Shown here: in pieces, positions 17,427-25,055 of the stretch | How positions within the stretch are numbered: position 1 is the stretch's first letter | How the letters are laid out: every line of letters starts with the position of its first letter | Assembly: GCA_030747505.1 (NCBI GenBank) | Contig: JASLKQ010000034.1 | Coordinates: 1 to 33,076 of the forward strand | Length of the DNA stretch: 33,076 bases | Source of the DNA: Verrucomicrobiota bacterium | Lineage (GTDB): Bacteria; Verrucomicrobiota; Verrucomicrobiia; Limisphaerales; UBA1100 | Reading direction: 5' to 3' | Notes under the pieces: model-generated | Seen by the model: the letters and a program-made list of their open reading frames with translations, nothing else | What the model was told of the DNA's origin: nothing | Database searches by the model: none | Position numbers and translations under genes: made by a program

Positions 17427-18767
17427 ATGAATCAAAACGCATTTCAAATGAACCGAAGAACCATGCTCAAGGCAGCGGGCATATCTCTCGCATTGCCATG
17501 GATGGAATCTCTGATGGGGGCTCAAGTCAAATCACCGCCGAAGAGATTCTGTTCAATCTATTTTCCCTATGGTGTGAGTTTGCCCAAACAAGACGGGGAA
17601 TACGGCCAGTGGAACTGGTTTCCCAAAGGTTCGGGGAGGAACTTTACTTTCAATAAATCCCTTGATGTGCTCGAGCCTTTTCGCGAGCAGGTTACAGTTC
17701 TGGGAGGACTTTCTCATCCCAAGGTGCGACGAATTGGAGGCCATGACAGTGGGGATACATTTCTCACTGGAGAGGAGTTGAGCCTTGCAACTACCGGGCT
17801 GAAAAATTCGATTTCACTCGATCAGTTTATGGCTCGAACCCACAGGCTCGGTGCGACCACCCGCTTTACCAGCCTGACGCTTTCTTCTGACGGGGGCGTT
17901 GGTATGCCGACCCGTGCCAATACCCTTTCTTACTCACGTACGGGGCAGCCCATACCATCCTTCAACCGTCCGGCTCTTGTGTTTGAACGTTTGTTTGGAT
18001 TAAAGGGGGACTCCATTGAAGCCCAGAGAAAAGGCCTGACCCGTACCGGGAGCCATTTGGACTTGTTACTTGATGAAGCCAAAAGCCTGCACCGCAAATT
18101 GGGCAAGGCAGATCAGGGCAAGCTGGATCAGTACCTGACATCCGTTCGTGAGATTGAGCAGGATGTTGAGCGTTCGACACAGTGGTTAAACGTACCCCGT
18201 CCGAAAGTGAGTGCCGAGGGGCTTAGCTTGGATGCAGACAACGAAACACCGGATAAACTCATCCATACGATGCTCGACTTGATTGCCCTTGCTTTCCAAA
18301 CCGATTCCACACGCTTTATTACTTATCAGCTTGCGAGTATGCATGGTGCTATCTCTATTGCGAATAAGTTCCCAACGCTACTGGGTTTCAGTAAAGATGC
18401 TCACGGATTGGCCCATGGTGCCGGTAAGGGAAAGGGAGCAGAGAACCGAGGTAAGTGGGACCGCTATCAGGCCGAATGTCTGGCTTACTTGATGAAGCGA
18501 CTCAGCCATATGAAAGAGGGAGAGGGTTCTGTTTTGGATAATACCTGTCTTTTTTATGGAAGCAGCAACAGTAAGACCCATAACAACAATAACTATCCCC
18601 TGATTCTAGCTGGCGGTAAAAACATGGGCTATCAACACGGCCAATATCTGACTTTCGGCAAGGAAGTTCCCCTCGCCAACCTGTTTGTCACCATACAAAA
18701 ACGATTGGGCGTAAAAGCTGACTCCTTCGCTGATAGCACCGGCGACCTCGACATGTTAGTTGCATAG
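17427..18767 (+). CDS. Tat-exported DUF1552 family protein (copy B)
   Basis: The track begins at a GTG (17412). I prefer the ATG at 17427 because a GGGGGG run sits about 7 bp upstream as a ribosome site; this gives 446 aa. The twin-arginine signal is MNRRTMLKAAGISLALPW. Family blocks parallel the copy at 10858: KRFCSIYFPYGV, LGGLSHPKVRRIGGHDSGDTF, KNSISLDQFMARTHRLG, the LDQYLTSVREIEQDVE helix and the terminal GGKNMGYQHGQYL...NLFVTIQKRLGV. It is paired with the cytochrome-like gene just upstream. The ABC-F gene starts 5 bp after its stop, an unexpected companion for an exported enzyme. Function unknown beyond presumed cooperation with the DUF1592-type partner. Confidence 0.88.
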   Translation: MNQNAFQMNRRTMLKAAGISLALPWMESLMGAQVKSPPKRFCSIYFPYGVSLPKQDGEYGQWNWFPKGSGRNFTFNKSLDVLEPFREQVTVLGGLSHPKVRRIGGHDSGDTFLTGEELSLATTGLKNSISLDQFMARTHRLGATTRFTSLTLSSDGGVGMPTRANTLSYSRTGQPIPSFNRPALVFERLFGLKGDSIEAQRKGLTRTGSHLDLLLDEAKSLHRKLGKADQGKLDQYLTSVREIEQDVERSTQWLNVPRPKVSAEGLSLDADNETPDKLIHTMLDLIALAFQTDSTRFITYQLASMHGAISIANKFPTLLGFSKDAHGLAHGAGKGKGAENRGKWDRYQAECLAYLMKRLSHMKEGEGSVLDNTCLFYGSSNSKTHNNNNYPLILAGGKNMGYQHGQYLTFGKEVPLANLFVTIQKRLGVKADSFADSTGDLDMLVA

Positions 18768-18772
18768 CGCTG

Positions 18773-20689
18773 ATGATTACCCTTAGTGGTGTCGAAAAAT
18801 CCCATGGCGGACGCACGCTTTTTGGCGATGTTTCTCTTCAGTTAAATCGTGGCGACCGATTGGGTTTGGTGGGGCCCAATGGCGCAGGTAAAACGACCCT
18901 TTTTAATCTCATTCTGGGAGAGGAATCCACTGACGCCGGGAAGGTGGATTTACAACGTAATCTTGATTTGGGCTTTTTGCCTCAGGAGAGTCTTCCTGTA
19001 AAAAATGAAACAGTTCTGGAGTTGGCTATCTCCATTGCTCCGGGGTTTCTTGAGGCTCGCTCAAAAATCCTGAATGACGAACATGTGGAGCCGGAAGTTT
19101 ATGAGTTCTACAATGAAAAAGGCGGCCCTCAACTTGAAGCCAAGGCCAAACGTATCCTATCGGGGTTAAGCTTTCGGGAAACTGATTTCAACCGTCCGGC
19201 CGCGGAAATGAGTGGTGGCTGGATCATGCGTGCCCACTTGGGAAGATTGTTGGTTCAGGAACCGGATCTCTTGATGCTGGATGAACCCACCAACCATTTG
19301 GATTTGGAAGCCCTGATTTGGGTGCAGGCTTATTTGAAGAATTATCCTGGGGCGATCCTGATGATTTCACATGATCGCGAGTTCCTTAATCAGCTGGTGA
19401 AGGGGATATTGGAAATCAGGCGTGAGCGTCTCTTTCGCTGGACAGGTAACTATGATTCTTTTCTGCAGCAGCGTGATGCACATGAACAACAGCAACTTTC
19501 AGCTCACAAAAACCAGCAACGGCAAATCGAGCATCTTCAAACTTTTGTTGATCGTTTTGGTGCCAAAAACACCAAGGCTACTCAAGCCAAGAGCAAGCAG
19601 AAGCAAATCGACCGGATGAAGGCGGATCTGGCTGAGGCCCCTCAGGGTCAAGACCGGCAAATGAAAGGTTTTCGATTTCCTCAGCCTGAACGTAGTGGGC
19701 AGCGGGTTCTGAGCTTGAAAAAGGTCGATTTTGCCTATGGAAATAACGTTGTTTACGCGGGCATGGAATGTGAAGTGGAACGGGGTCAACGCACTGTTTT
19801 GGTGGGGCCAAATGGGGCGGGTAAATCAACCCTGCTCAAACTTATGGCTGGTGTGCTTAAGCCTCAATCAGGGGTTCGTAATCTGGGTCATAATGTGAAG
19901 AGTGGATATTTTTCACAGAATCGCGTGGATGTATTGAATCCAGAGCATACCGCATTGGAAGAGGCAATGGACTGTCCGCAGGCGCTTACCGAGGAACGGG
20001 CCCGTACGGTTCTGGGTTCATTTCTCTTTCGCGGTGATGATGTATTCAAGCGCGTGAGTGTTTTGAGTGGCGGGGAAAAAAGCCGCTTGGCCTTGGTGAA
20101 GCTCCTTTTGGACCCACCCAATTTTTTACTGATGGACGAGCCGACCACGCATCTTGATATGGCCAGTATCGATGCGCTGATTGCCGCCTTGAAGCAGTAT
20201 GAAGGAACCCTGGTATTTATCAGTCACGACGTTCATTTTATTCGCAAGATATCTGAACATACCATTCATGTGAATGCCGGGAAACTGAGAAACTTTCCCG
20301 GTGGCTACGATTATTATCTTCAGAAGACAGAGGCGGAAAATGCACGTGCAGGCCTTACAAGTGGAGGTAAATCATCACTTGCCAAATCAACTGGAGCCTC
20401 CGGTAAAGAAGATAAAAAAGCTCGAAAACGCGCGGAGGCAGAGGCAAGAAATACGCGTTCGCGGGAGAGAAAAGGTTTCGAGAAAGAGGTTAAACGCCTC
20501 GAGGGGGAAATTCAAATCGCCGAGGCGAAAATTGCCGAGTTAACTCAGGAGCTCGAGAAGCCTGAAACCTATGACAACCCCGGCCTCGCCATGAACATCA
20601 ACCGTGAGTTAACCACGGTTCAATCCACCTTGGATTGCCTGACTCCGGAATGGGAAGAGGCGGTCCAAAAGCTGGAAAAGATCGGTTAA
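18773..20689 (+). CDS. ABC-F family ATPase, YheS/Uup-like
   Basis: This 638-aa soluble protein has two ATP-binding cassettes and no membrane segment, the ABC-F layout of ribosome-associated translation factors. Cassette 1: Walker A GPNGAGKT (34-41), signature MSGGW (146-150), Walker B with DEPTNHLD (~170), H-loop His200. The inter-cassette arm (~235-300) is charged and helical. Cassette 2: GPNGAGKS (345-352), LSGGE (431-435), DEPTTHLD, H-loop His485. A Lys/Glu-rich coiled-coil tail (~530-638) resembles Uup/YheS C-terminal domains. The SGGW form in cassette 1 is typical of YheS/ABCF3-like members. It likely acts on ribosomes; a resistance role cannot be excluded. The gene starts 5 bp after a DUF1552 gene, and its TAA shares a TTAA with the convergent DUF1080 stop. 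Confidence 0.92.
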   Translation: MITLSGVEKSHGGRTLFGDVSLQLNRGDRLGLVGPNGAGKTTLFNLILGEESTDAGKVDLQRNLDLGFLPQESLPVKNETVLELAISIAPGFLEARSKILNDEHVEPEVYEFYNEKGGPQLEAKAKRILSGLSFRETDFNRPAAEMSGGWIMRAHLGRLLVQEPDLLMLDEPTNHLDLEALIWVQAYLKNYPGAILMISHDREFLNQLVKGILEIRRERLFRWTGNYDSFLQQRDAHEQQQLSAHKNQQRQIEHLQTFVDRFGAKNTKATQAKSKQKQIDRMKADLAEAPQGQDRQMKGFRFPQPERSGQRVLSLKKVDFAYGNNVVYAGMECEVERGQRTVLVGPNGAGKSTLLKLMAGVLKPQSGVRNLGHNVKSGYFSQNRVDVLNPEHTALEEAMDCPQALTEERARTVLGSFLFRGDDVFKRVSVLSGGEKSRLALVKLLLDPPNFLLMDEPTTHLDMASIDALIAALKQYEGTLVFISHDVHFIRKISEHTIHVNAGKLRNFPGGYDYYLQKTEAENARAGLTSGGKSSLAKSTGASGKEDKKARKRAEAEARNTRSRERKGFEKEVKRLEGEIQIAEAKIAELTQELEKPETYDNPGLAMNINRELTTVQSTLDCLTPEWEEAVQKLEKIG

Positions 20690-21306
20690 AGTTCTTTGAT
20701 TTTAATGTTTCGGAAATGGAGATTGTTGGGTTCGCCGTGGTCCTGCAGGCCGATGTGTCCCTCCAGGGGCCGGTCCTTCATGGGCGTCTTGTCCAGCTGG
20801 ATGTCCACGATTCCTTCGCCGTTAAGCTGCACCTTCAGGTGGTGGCCCTTGCAGGTCACAATCATGGTGTTCCACTGACCGGGTTTCCTGGACATGTTTT
20901 TGGATGCACCCACCGTGCGAATGATGCCGCCGTGATCGTGCGGCCCGACTTTCTTTTTGCCAAATGAATCTAGCACCTGTGCCTCTATGCCGGTATTGAC
21001 CGGATTCTTCAGGTCACCCACACGGAAGTGAATACCACTGTTACCCTTGGGCGGGTACTTGTATTCCACGTGCAGTACAAAGTCCTTGTATTTCTTATTG
21101 CTCCAGAGATAGGCGCTGTAGCGTTGCCAGCCTTTTTCCCCTTTGCGTGGCTGGATGAGCAGTGAACCATCCTTTTGCGGAATCCAATTTCCGGTGGTCT
21201 GCCAACCGGTGAGGTCCTTGCCGTTGTAGAGCGTTACCCAGTCTTTGTCTTCGGCAGGCAGTAGTGGAGCGAGTGCGATGAGAGTGATCAGGAGTGTTTT
21301 CTTCAT
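20686..21306 (-). CDS. Exported DUF1080 (3-keto-disaccharide hydrolase family) protein 1
   Basis: This 206-aa protein has a signal peptide (MKKTLLITLIALAPLLPA). The mature part is a single DUF1080 concanavalin-like domain: WVTLYNGKDLTGWQ, FVLHVEYKYPPKGNSGIHFRV, EAQVLDSFG, GQWNTMIVTCKGHHLKVQLNG and the terminal LEGHIGLQDHG...LHFRNIKIKEL. Pfam names this domain 3-keto-disaccharide hydrolase, after characterised members that cleave 3-keto-glycosides; most members are untested. It is the second of two tandem DUF1080 genes, 8 bp after the first, and they are probably co-transcribed. The two products differ substantially, so this is an old duplication or separate recruitment. Confidence 0.9.
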   Translation of the reverse strand: MKKTLLITLIALAPLLPAEDKDWVTLYNGKDLTGWQTTGNWIPQKDGSLLIQPRKGEKGWQRYSAYLWSNKKYKDFVLHVEYKYPPKGNSGIHFRVGDLKNPVNTGIEAQVLDSFGKKKVGPHDHGGIIRTVGASKNMSRKPGQWNTMIVTCKGHHLKVQLNGEGIVDIQLDKTPMKDRPLEGHIGLQDHGEPNNLHFRNIKIKEL

Positions 21307-21314
21307 GATGGCTT

Positions 21315-21965
21315 CTACTTCAGCTCGATGATTTTGAGATTGCGCCAGCTAACCTCAAAGGGGCCAGATCCCTTGCGGATACCGTGTACCTGAAGGCCGA
21401 TGAATCCCTTTGGATGGCTTTTGAATTTTTCTTCGTGAACTAGATCTGATATTTGATGATCGTTGATCCATACCTGAATGCGTGGTCCCTGCGCCAGCAC
21501 GCGATAGGCGTTCCATTGCTCGTCCTTAAAATGTTTGTGTGGCTTACGTTTGTCTTTGGGGGTCATCCAGCCACCGGCCGCCTCACCATAGATGTAGCCT
21601 GACTCCGCCCCGTTCTTGCCGCTCATCTCAATCTCCACCTGGGGTCCGTTTACGCGGCCCTTGGGGCCATCTTTTGTTTGTGATCGAATCTGAACACCAC
21701 TGTTGAGCCCATTATCCACTTTGACTTCAAATTTTAGGTCAAAATTGCCATACAATTTATCAGAGCAAAGAAATGAGTTCGGGCTGCCTTCCTTTGTTTT
21801 CCCCACAATCGCATTATTTACCACGCGATAAGTTGCGGTTCCATTGCGCTGGGTCCATCCTTTGAGCGTTTTACCATCAAAAATTGTTTTGTATGTTTTG
21901 TCCTTTGCTTGGCCGTCTAAGACGATCAAAGACAAGATCACCATTGAAAGAATGTGCTTGGTCAT
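21315..21965 (-). CDS. Exported DUF1080 (3-keto-disaccharide hydrolase family) protein 2
   Basis: The track starts at a TTG (21971). The ATG two codons later (21965) is preferred because GGAAGAG lies 7 bp upstream on this strand, one of the few good Shine-Dalgarno sites in the window. The protein is 216 aa. A signal peptide runs to about QAKDK. The DUF1080 landmarks are TIFDGKTLKGWTQ, FDLKFEVKVDNGLNSGVQIRSQ, GPQVEIEMSG, EQWNAYRVLAQGPRIQVWINDH and FIGLQVHGI...WRNLKIIELK. The GAESGYIYGEAAGGWM loop is longer than in its neighbour, suggesting a different ligand. It is first gene of the minus-strand pair and diverges from the aldolase operon at 22081. Confidence 0.9.
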   Translation of the reverse strand: MTKHILSMVILSLIVLDGQAKDKTYKTIFDGKTLKGWTQRNGTATYRVVNNAIVGKTKEGSPNSFLCSDKLYGNFDLKFEVKVDNGLNSGVQIRSQTKDGPKGRVNGPQVEIEMSGKNGAESGYIYGEAAGGWMTPKDKRKPHKHFKDEQWNAYRVLAQGPRIQVWINDHQISDLVHEEKFKSHPKGFIGLQVHGIRKGSGPFEVSWRNLKIIELK

Positions 21966-22080
21966 GCGCAAACTCTTCCTCTGTCGACCTACAATGTCAA
22001 TGGCTGAACAGATAAAAAGGCATCAATGCAATATCGACAAAACCAGTGGCTCAATCTAATAGTCCCCCACGGATATAATC
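21966..22080. promoter_or_regulatory. Divergent intergenic region between DUF1080 pair and aldolase operon
   Basis: This 115-bp gap must carry the start signals for two diverging units. On the minus side it contains the GGAAGAG ribosome site of the 21965 gene. On the plus side there is no clear Shine-Dalgarno; a perfect TATAAT (22074-22079) lies one base before the ATG, too close to serve as a -10 for that ATG unless translation starts further in. No strong inverted repeat was found. The promoter positions are not resolved. Confidence 0.4.
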
Positions 22081-23019
22081 ATGGATAGCTCAATTTTTTG
22101 CGGCGGTATTCCCGCCATTATGACCCCCTGCAACGCTGACCGTACTCCGAACGTGGAGGCTTTGGTTGAAAAGGCTCAGGAGCTCATTGGAACCGGCATG
22201 AATGCAGTGGTTTATTGTGGTTCGATGGGCGATTGGCCGTTGGTTACTGATGCAGATCGCCAGAAGGGAGTGGCTGCATTAGCTGAAGCGGGTGTGCCGG
22301 TTATTGTCGGGACTGGGGCAGTAAATACAAAGACTGCCGTGACCCATGCAAAGCACGCGCAAGAGGTTGGAGCCAGGGGATTAATGGTGATTCCGCGATT
22401 ACTTTCCCGTGGCACATCTCCCGCTGCGCAGCGAAATCATTTTGCGGCGATTTTAGAGGCGGCACCCAAACTGCCGGCAGTCATCTACAACAGTCCCTAC
22501 TATGGCTTTGAAACCAAGGCGGATTTATTTTTTGATTTACAGACTGAATACCCAAACCTGGTCGGGTTTAAAGAGTTTGGTGGGGCTGATGCACTGAGTT
22601 ATGCCGCTGAACATATCACCAATAAGGATGATAATTTGGTTCTGATGGCCGGTGTGGATACACAGGTCCTCCATGGTTTTGTTAATTGTGGTGCCCGCGG
22701 GGCCATCACCGGAATAGGAAACTGTCTGCCCGTGGAAGTTCTGCATTACATTAAACTTTGTGAAAAAGCTGCTGAGGGTTGTGCGCAGAGCCGCGTCTAT
22801 GCCAGGGAGTTGGAGCAGGCACTTTTGGTTTTATCCACCTTTGATGAAGGCCCGGATCTGGTGCTCTATTACAAATATCTGCTGGTACTTCTAGGCGACT
22901 CAAATTACGAATACCATTTCAACGACTCCGATGGACTCAGCGAAAGTCAGAGCCGCTATGCAGAGTCGCAGCTGAGGCTTTTTCAAAACTGGTGGGCCAG
23001 CTGGAACGGGAAACCCTGA
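22081..23019 (+). CDS. DapA/NanA-superfamily aldolase or dehydratase, substrate unknown
   Basis: This 312-aa cytoplasmic (beta/alpha)8 enzyme belongs to the dihydrodipicolinate synthase/N-acetylneuraminate lyase superfamily. The Schiff-base lysine is Lys164 (LVGFKEFGG) and the catalytic tyrosine Tyr136 (VIYNSPYYGF). The 2-keto-acid carboxylate loop reads CGSMGDWP (46-53) instead of the usual GTTGE/GSTGE, and the Arg that follows YNxP in true dihydrodipicolinate synthase is replaced by aromatic residues. Lysine biosynthesis is therefore unlikely. Related enzymes act on keto-sugar acids or on pyrroline-4-hydroxy-2-carboxylate from hydroxyproline breakdown; either is possible. It heads a three-gene unit with an unknown 155-aa protein 3 bp downstream and a TIM-barrel isomerase-like protein, pointing to catabolism of a small organic acid or sugar derivative. 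Confidence 0.88.
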   Translation: MDSSIFCGGIPAIMTPCNADRTPNVEALVEKAQELIGTGMNAVVYCGSMGDWPLVTDADRQKGVAALAEAGVPVIVGTGAVNTKTAVTHAKHAQEVGARGLMVIPRLLSRGTSPAAQRNHFAAILEAAPKLPAVIYNSPYYGFETKADLFFDLQTEYPNLVGFKEFGGADALSYAAEHITNKDDNLVLMAGVDTQVLHGFVNCGARGAITGIGNCLPVEVLHYIKLCEKAAEGCAQSRVYARELEQALLVLSTFDEGPDLVLYYKYLLVLLGDSNYEYHFNDSDGLSESQSRYAESQLRLFQNWWASWNGKP

Positions 23020-23022
23020 GCT

Positions 23023-23490
23023 ATGGGTGATCTATTGACCGGGTCAGAATGGTGGTTTCTGGAGCGACTCGAATATGAAGGGGCGCTGCTCAAGGTGGAC
23101 ATCGCTGAAGGCATTATTTCCTCCAATGCCGAAGATGTGACAATTGATGAGGGGTTGTCCATTGAGGGGGCATCACCCATCGAGATCACTGAGAAAAGCA
23201 AACATGTTCGGATACAGTTTCCACATGTCTTGGCGCATCAAATAACCGATGAATCTTACTGGGCTGCGGAGGTCGGGGCGACTAAGGAAATTGATGGTCT
23301 TATACTTTGCCAACACACCGATTCAGCTTATATGAGATTTGTCATCAAAAACTCGCTGATTGATGATCTGGTGGATGATCCCCCATGCCACTATTCCCTG
23401 AATCTGGCCGACGACATTATCGATGTTATCACCACCGCCAAGCCCTCAATCGAGTTGATCTTAAATTCCAATACCGAATCATCGTTTTAA
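23023..23490 (+). CDS. Hypothetical acidic protein in the aldolase operon
   Basis: I do not recognise this 155-aa protein. It starts 3 bp after the aldolase stop and ends 6 bp before the TIM-barrel gene, so it is almost certainly a real operon member. It has no signal peptide or membrane segment and is strongly acidic, with runs such as LIDDLVDDPP and LADDIIDVI. The N-terminal SEWWFLERLEYEGALLKVDIAEGII has alternating beta-strand-like character. There is no visible metal or nucleotide motif. It could be a small beta-rich accessory subunit or a binding protein for the pathway intermediate; this is only context-based. Confidence 0.7.
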   Translation: MGDLLTGSEWWFLERLEYEGALLKVDIAEGIISSNAEDVTIDEGLSIEGASPIEITEKSKHVRIQFPHVLAHQITDESYWAAEVGATKEIDGLILCQHTDSAYMRFVIKNSLIDDLVDDPPCHYSLNLADDIIDVITTAKPSIELILNSNTESSF

Positions 23491-23496
23491 CTTAAT

Positions 23497-24324
23497 ATGA
23501 AGCTGTCTCTGTCCGTACGCATTGTGGAAGCGGCCTGTAAAAAACGGTTAAAAGTATCCTTTGAAGAACTTGTATCCATCGCGGCTGAAACCAAATACGA
23601 TGCGGTATGTATGCGAGCCAGTGCCGGAGGCGTGCAGACTCCCTTCGATGAACTACGTCGCATGCGCGAAACGATAGAAAACAACAACCTGCATGTGTCG
23701 ATGGTCACAGCCGATTCCAAGGTTCCTTTGAACGGAGATGATGGGCCTGATAGCCTGCGTGATATAGGGCCCAGCCTTGATGTTGCCGAGGCGCTCGGCT
23801 GTAAGCTCATCCGCGTGTGTCTCAAAAATGATGAAGATATCCCCCATGCGCGTGAGGCAGCAAAACAGGCTGCTGATCGGGGGATGTGCCTTGCTCACCA
23901 GTGCCATACGACTTCCATCTTTGAGCGGGTGGAACAAATTATTGCCAATCTTGAGGCGATTGGTCAGCCGAACTTTGGGCTGATCTATGAACCGGCTAAC
24001 CTGATGCTCTGCGGGGAAAGTTATGGAACTGATACATTGTGCCAGTTGGCTCCCCACATGATGAATGTGTATATCCAGAATCACCAACTTGATCAGGAAG
24101 GGCCTGTCTCTTTACCCACCTTTTGCCGCGGAGAAGTGCGTTTTCACCATCTGCCGATATGGGAAAGCGGGGGCATAGATACATCGAAGGTGTTCTCCGG
24201 TCTGCATGAGATCGAGTGGGAGGGCCACTTCACAATCCATCAGGCTGAAGGGATCGAAACGATTGATGAAGCGCGTTCCTATGCTCTTCGTTGTGCGAAG
24301 TTTGTAAGAGGAAACGAAGTTTAA
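23497..24324 (+). CDS. Sugar phosphate isomerase/epimerase-like TIM-barrel protein
   Basis: This 275-aa cytoplasmic protein fits the xylose-isomerase-like TIM-barrel family (AP endonuclease 2 superfamily). Supporting blocks are SLSVRIVEAACKK at the first strand, FEELVSIAAETKYDAVCMRA, LGCKLIRVCLKND, GMCLAHQCHTTSIF and FGLIYEPANLMLCGES, where Glu165 is a likely metal ligand. VYIQNHQLDQ and FTIHQAEGI follow near the last strands. Members isomerise or epimerise sugars and keto-acids using a divalent metal. It is the last gene of the 22081 operon. Its TAA directly abuts the stop of the convergent carbonic anhydrase gene. The precise substrate is unknown, but pairing with an aldolase suggests consecutive steps. 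Confidence 0.85.
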   Translation: MKLSLSVRIVEAACKKRLKVSFEELVSIAAETKYDAVCMRASAGGVQTPFDELRRMRETIENNNLHVSMVTADSKVPLNGDDGPDSLRDIGPSLDVAEALGCKLIRVCLKNDEDIPHAREAAKQAADRGMCLAHQCHTTSIFERVEQIIANLEAIGQPNFGLIYEPANLMLCGESYGTDTLCQLAPHMMNVYIQNHQLDQEGPVSLPTFCRGEVRFHHLPIWESGGIDTSKVFSGLHEIEWEGHFTIHQAEGIETIDEARSYALRCAKFVRGNEV

Positions 24325-24975
24325 CTAGTCCTCCTGCAGGAATTCAACATTGCCTGTTTCAATGGAGTACTCAGCCCCCACAATTTGTAGGCCATCTTTA
24401 TTGATCAAATCCTCTAGAATAGTTGAGCCTGTTTGGAGCTTGTTAACCGAGGCGCGCACGTTGGCTCGCACAGCCTCTTTCATTAGGGATTCTTCATCAG
24501 AAAACTCGTTGTTCCTTAGCAAGGGCTCAACAGCCGGGCTAATCCGATCAACAATTGAGGCGAGATTAGGGGAGCGGCTCGTGCCGGGCTGTTTAAGTTC
24601 ATCCAATGTGGCAGCAACTGCCCCACAATGGGAATGACCCATTACAACAACCAGACGTGTTCCAAATTCTGAAGCAGCAAACTCGACGCTTCCGATCTGC
24701 GAAGGAGCGACTATGTTGCCGGCAACTCGTATAACAAACAGATCACCCAAGCCCTGATCAAAGACAATTTCCAAGGGCACGCGAGCATCAGAGCATCCCA
24801 GTAAAATGGCAAAGGGTTCTTGCTTGGGGACGGTTTTCTCACGATCAGGTTTTGAGGCTGCTCTAGACGTGTCAGACCATGCCGACCTCTTTTTTCCGCT
24901 AACTAATTTTGATTCCGGGAGAAAACGGTTGTTTCCTTTCCTTAAACGATCCAATGCTTCGGTTGCTGATATCAT
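24325..24975 (-). CDS. Beta-class carbonic anhydrase
   Basis: This 216-aa protein interconverts CO2 and bicarbonate using zinc. The zinc ligands are visible: Cys61 in LLGCSDARVP, with the catalytic Asp63-Arg65 dyad, and His114-x-x-Cys117 in GHSHCGAV. FVIRVAGNIV and the GSVEFAASEFGTRLVVVMGHS strand are typical of the family. There is no signal peptide, so it is cytoplasmic. The N-terminal segment (ESKLVSGKKRSAWSDTSRAASKPDREK) is longer and more charged than in short bacterial forms. The gene is convergent with the TIM-barrel gene, stops abutting, and lies 80 bp downstream of the helicase on the same strand, possibly in one transcript. Confidence 0.95.
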   Translation of the reverse strand: MISATEALDRLRKGNNRFLPESKLVSGKKRSAWSDTSRAASKPDREKTVPKQEPFAILLGCSDARVPLEIVFDQGLGDLFVIRVAGNIVAPSQIGSVEFAASEFGTRLVVVMGHSHCGAVAATLDELKQPGTSRSPNLASIVDRISPAVEPLLRNNEFSDEESLMKEAVRANVRASVNKLQTGSTILEDLINKDGLQIVGAEYSIETGNVEFLQED

Positions 24976-25055
24976 GATTTCAGTCCTGAGCTGAGGTTAA
25001 GGGAGTTTTGTTGAATACCTTCAGTTGGTCAACCTGGGGATATTTACATCAAAAC

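Noticed and set aside
22074-22079. Perfect TATAAT one base before the aldolase ATG
   Set aside because: Transcription would begin inside the coding sequence, and no good -35 lies 17 bp upstream; probably chance, so no promoter was called.
22081-23019. Calling the aldolase dapA
   Set aside because: The substrate loop GSMGD and absence of the arginine after YNxP do not fit dihydrodipicolinate synthase.
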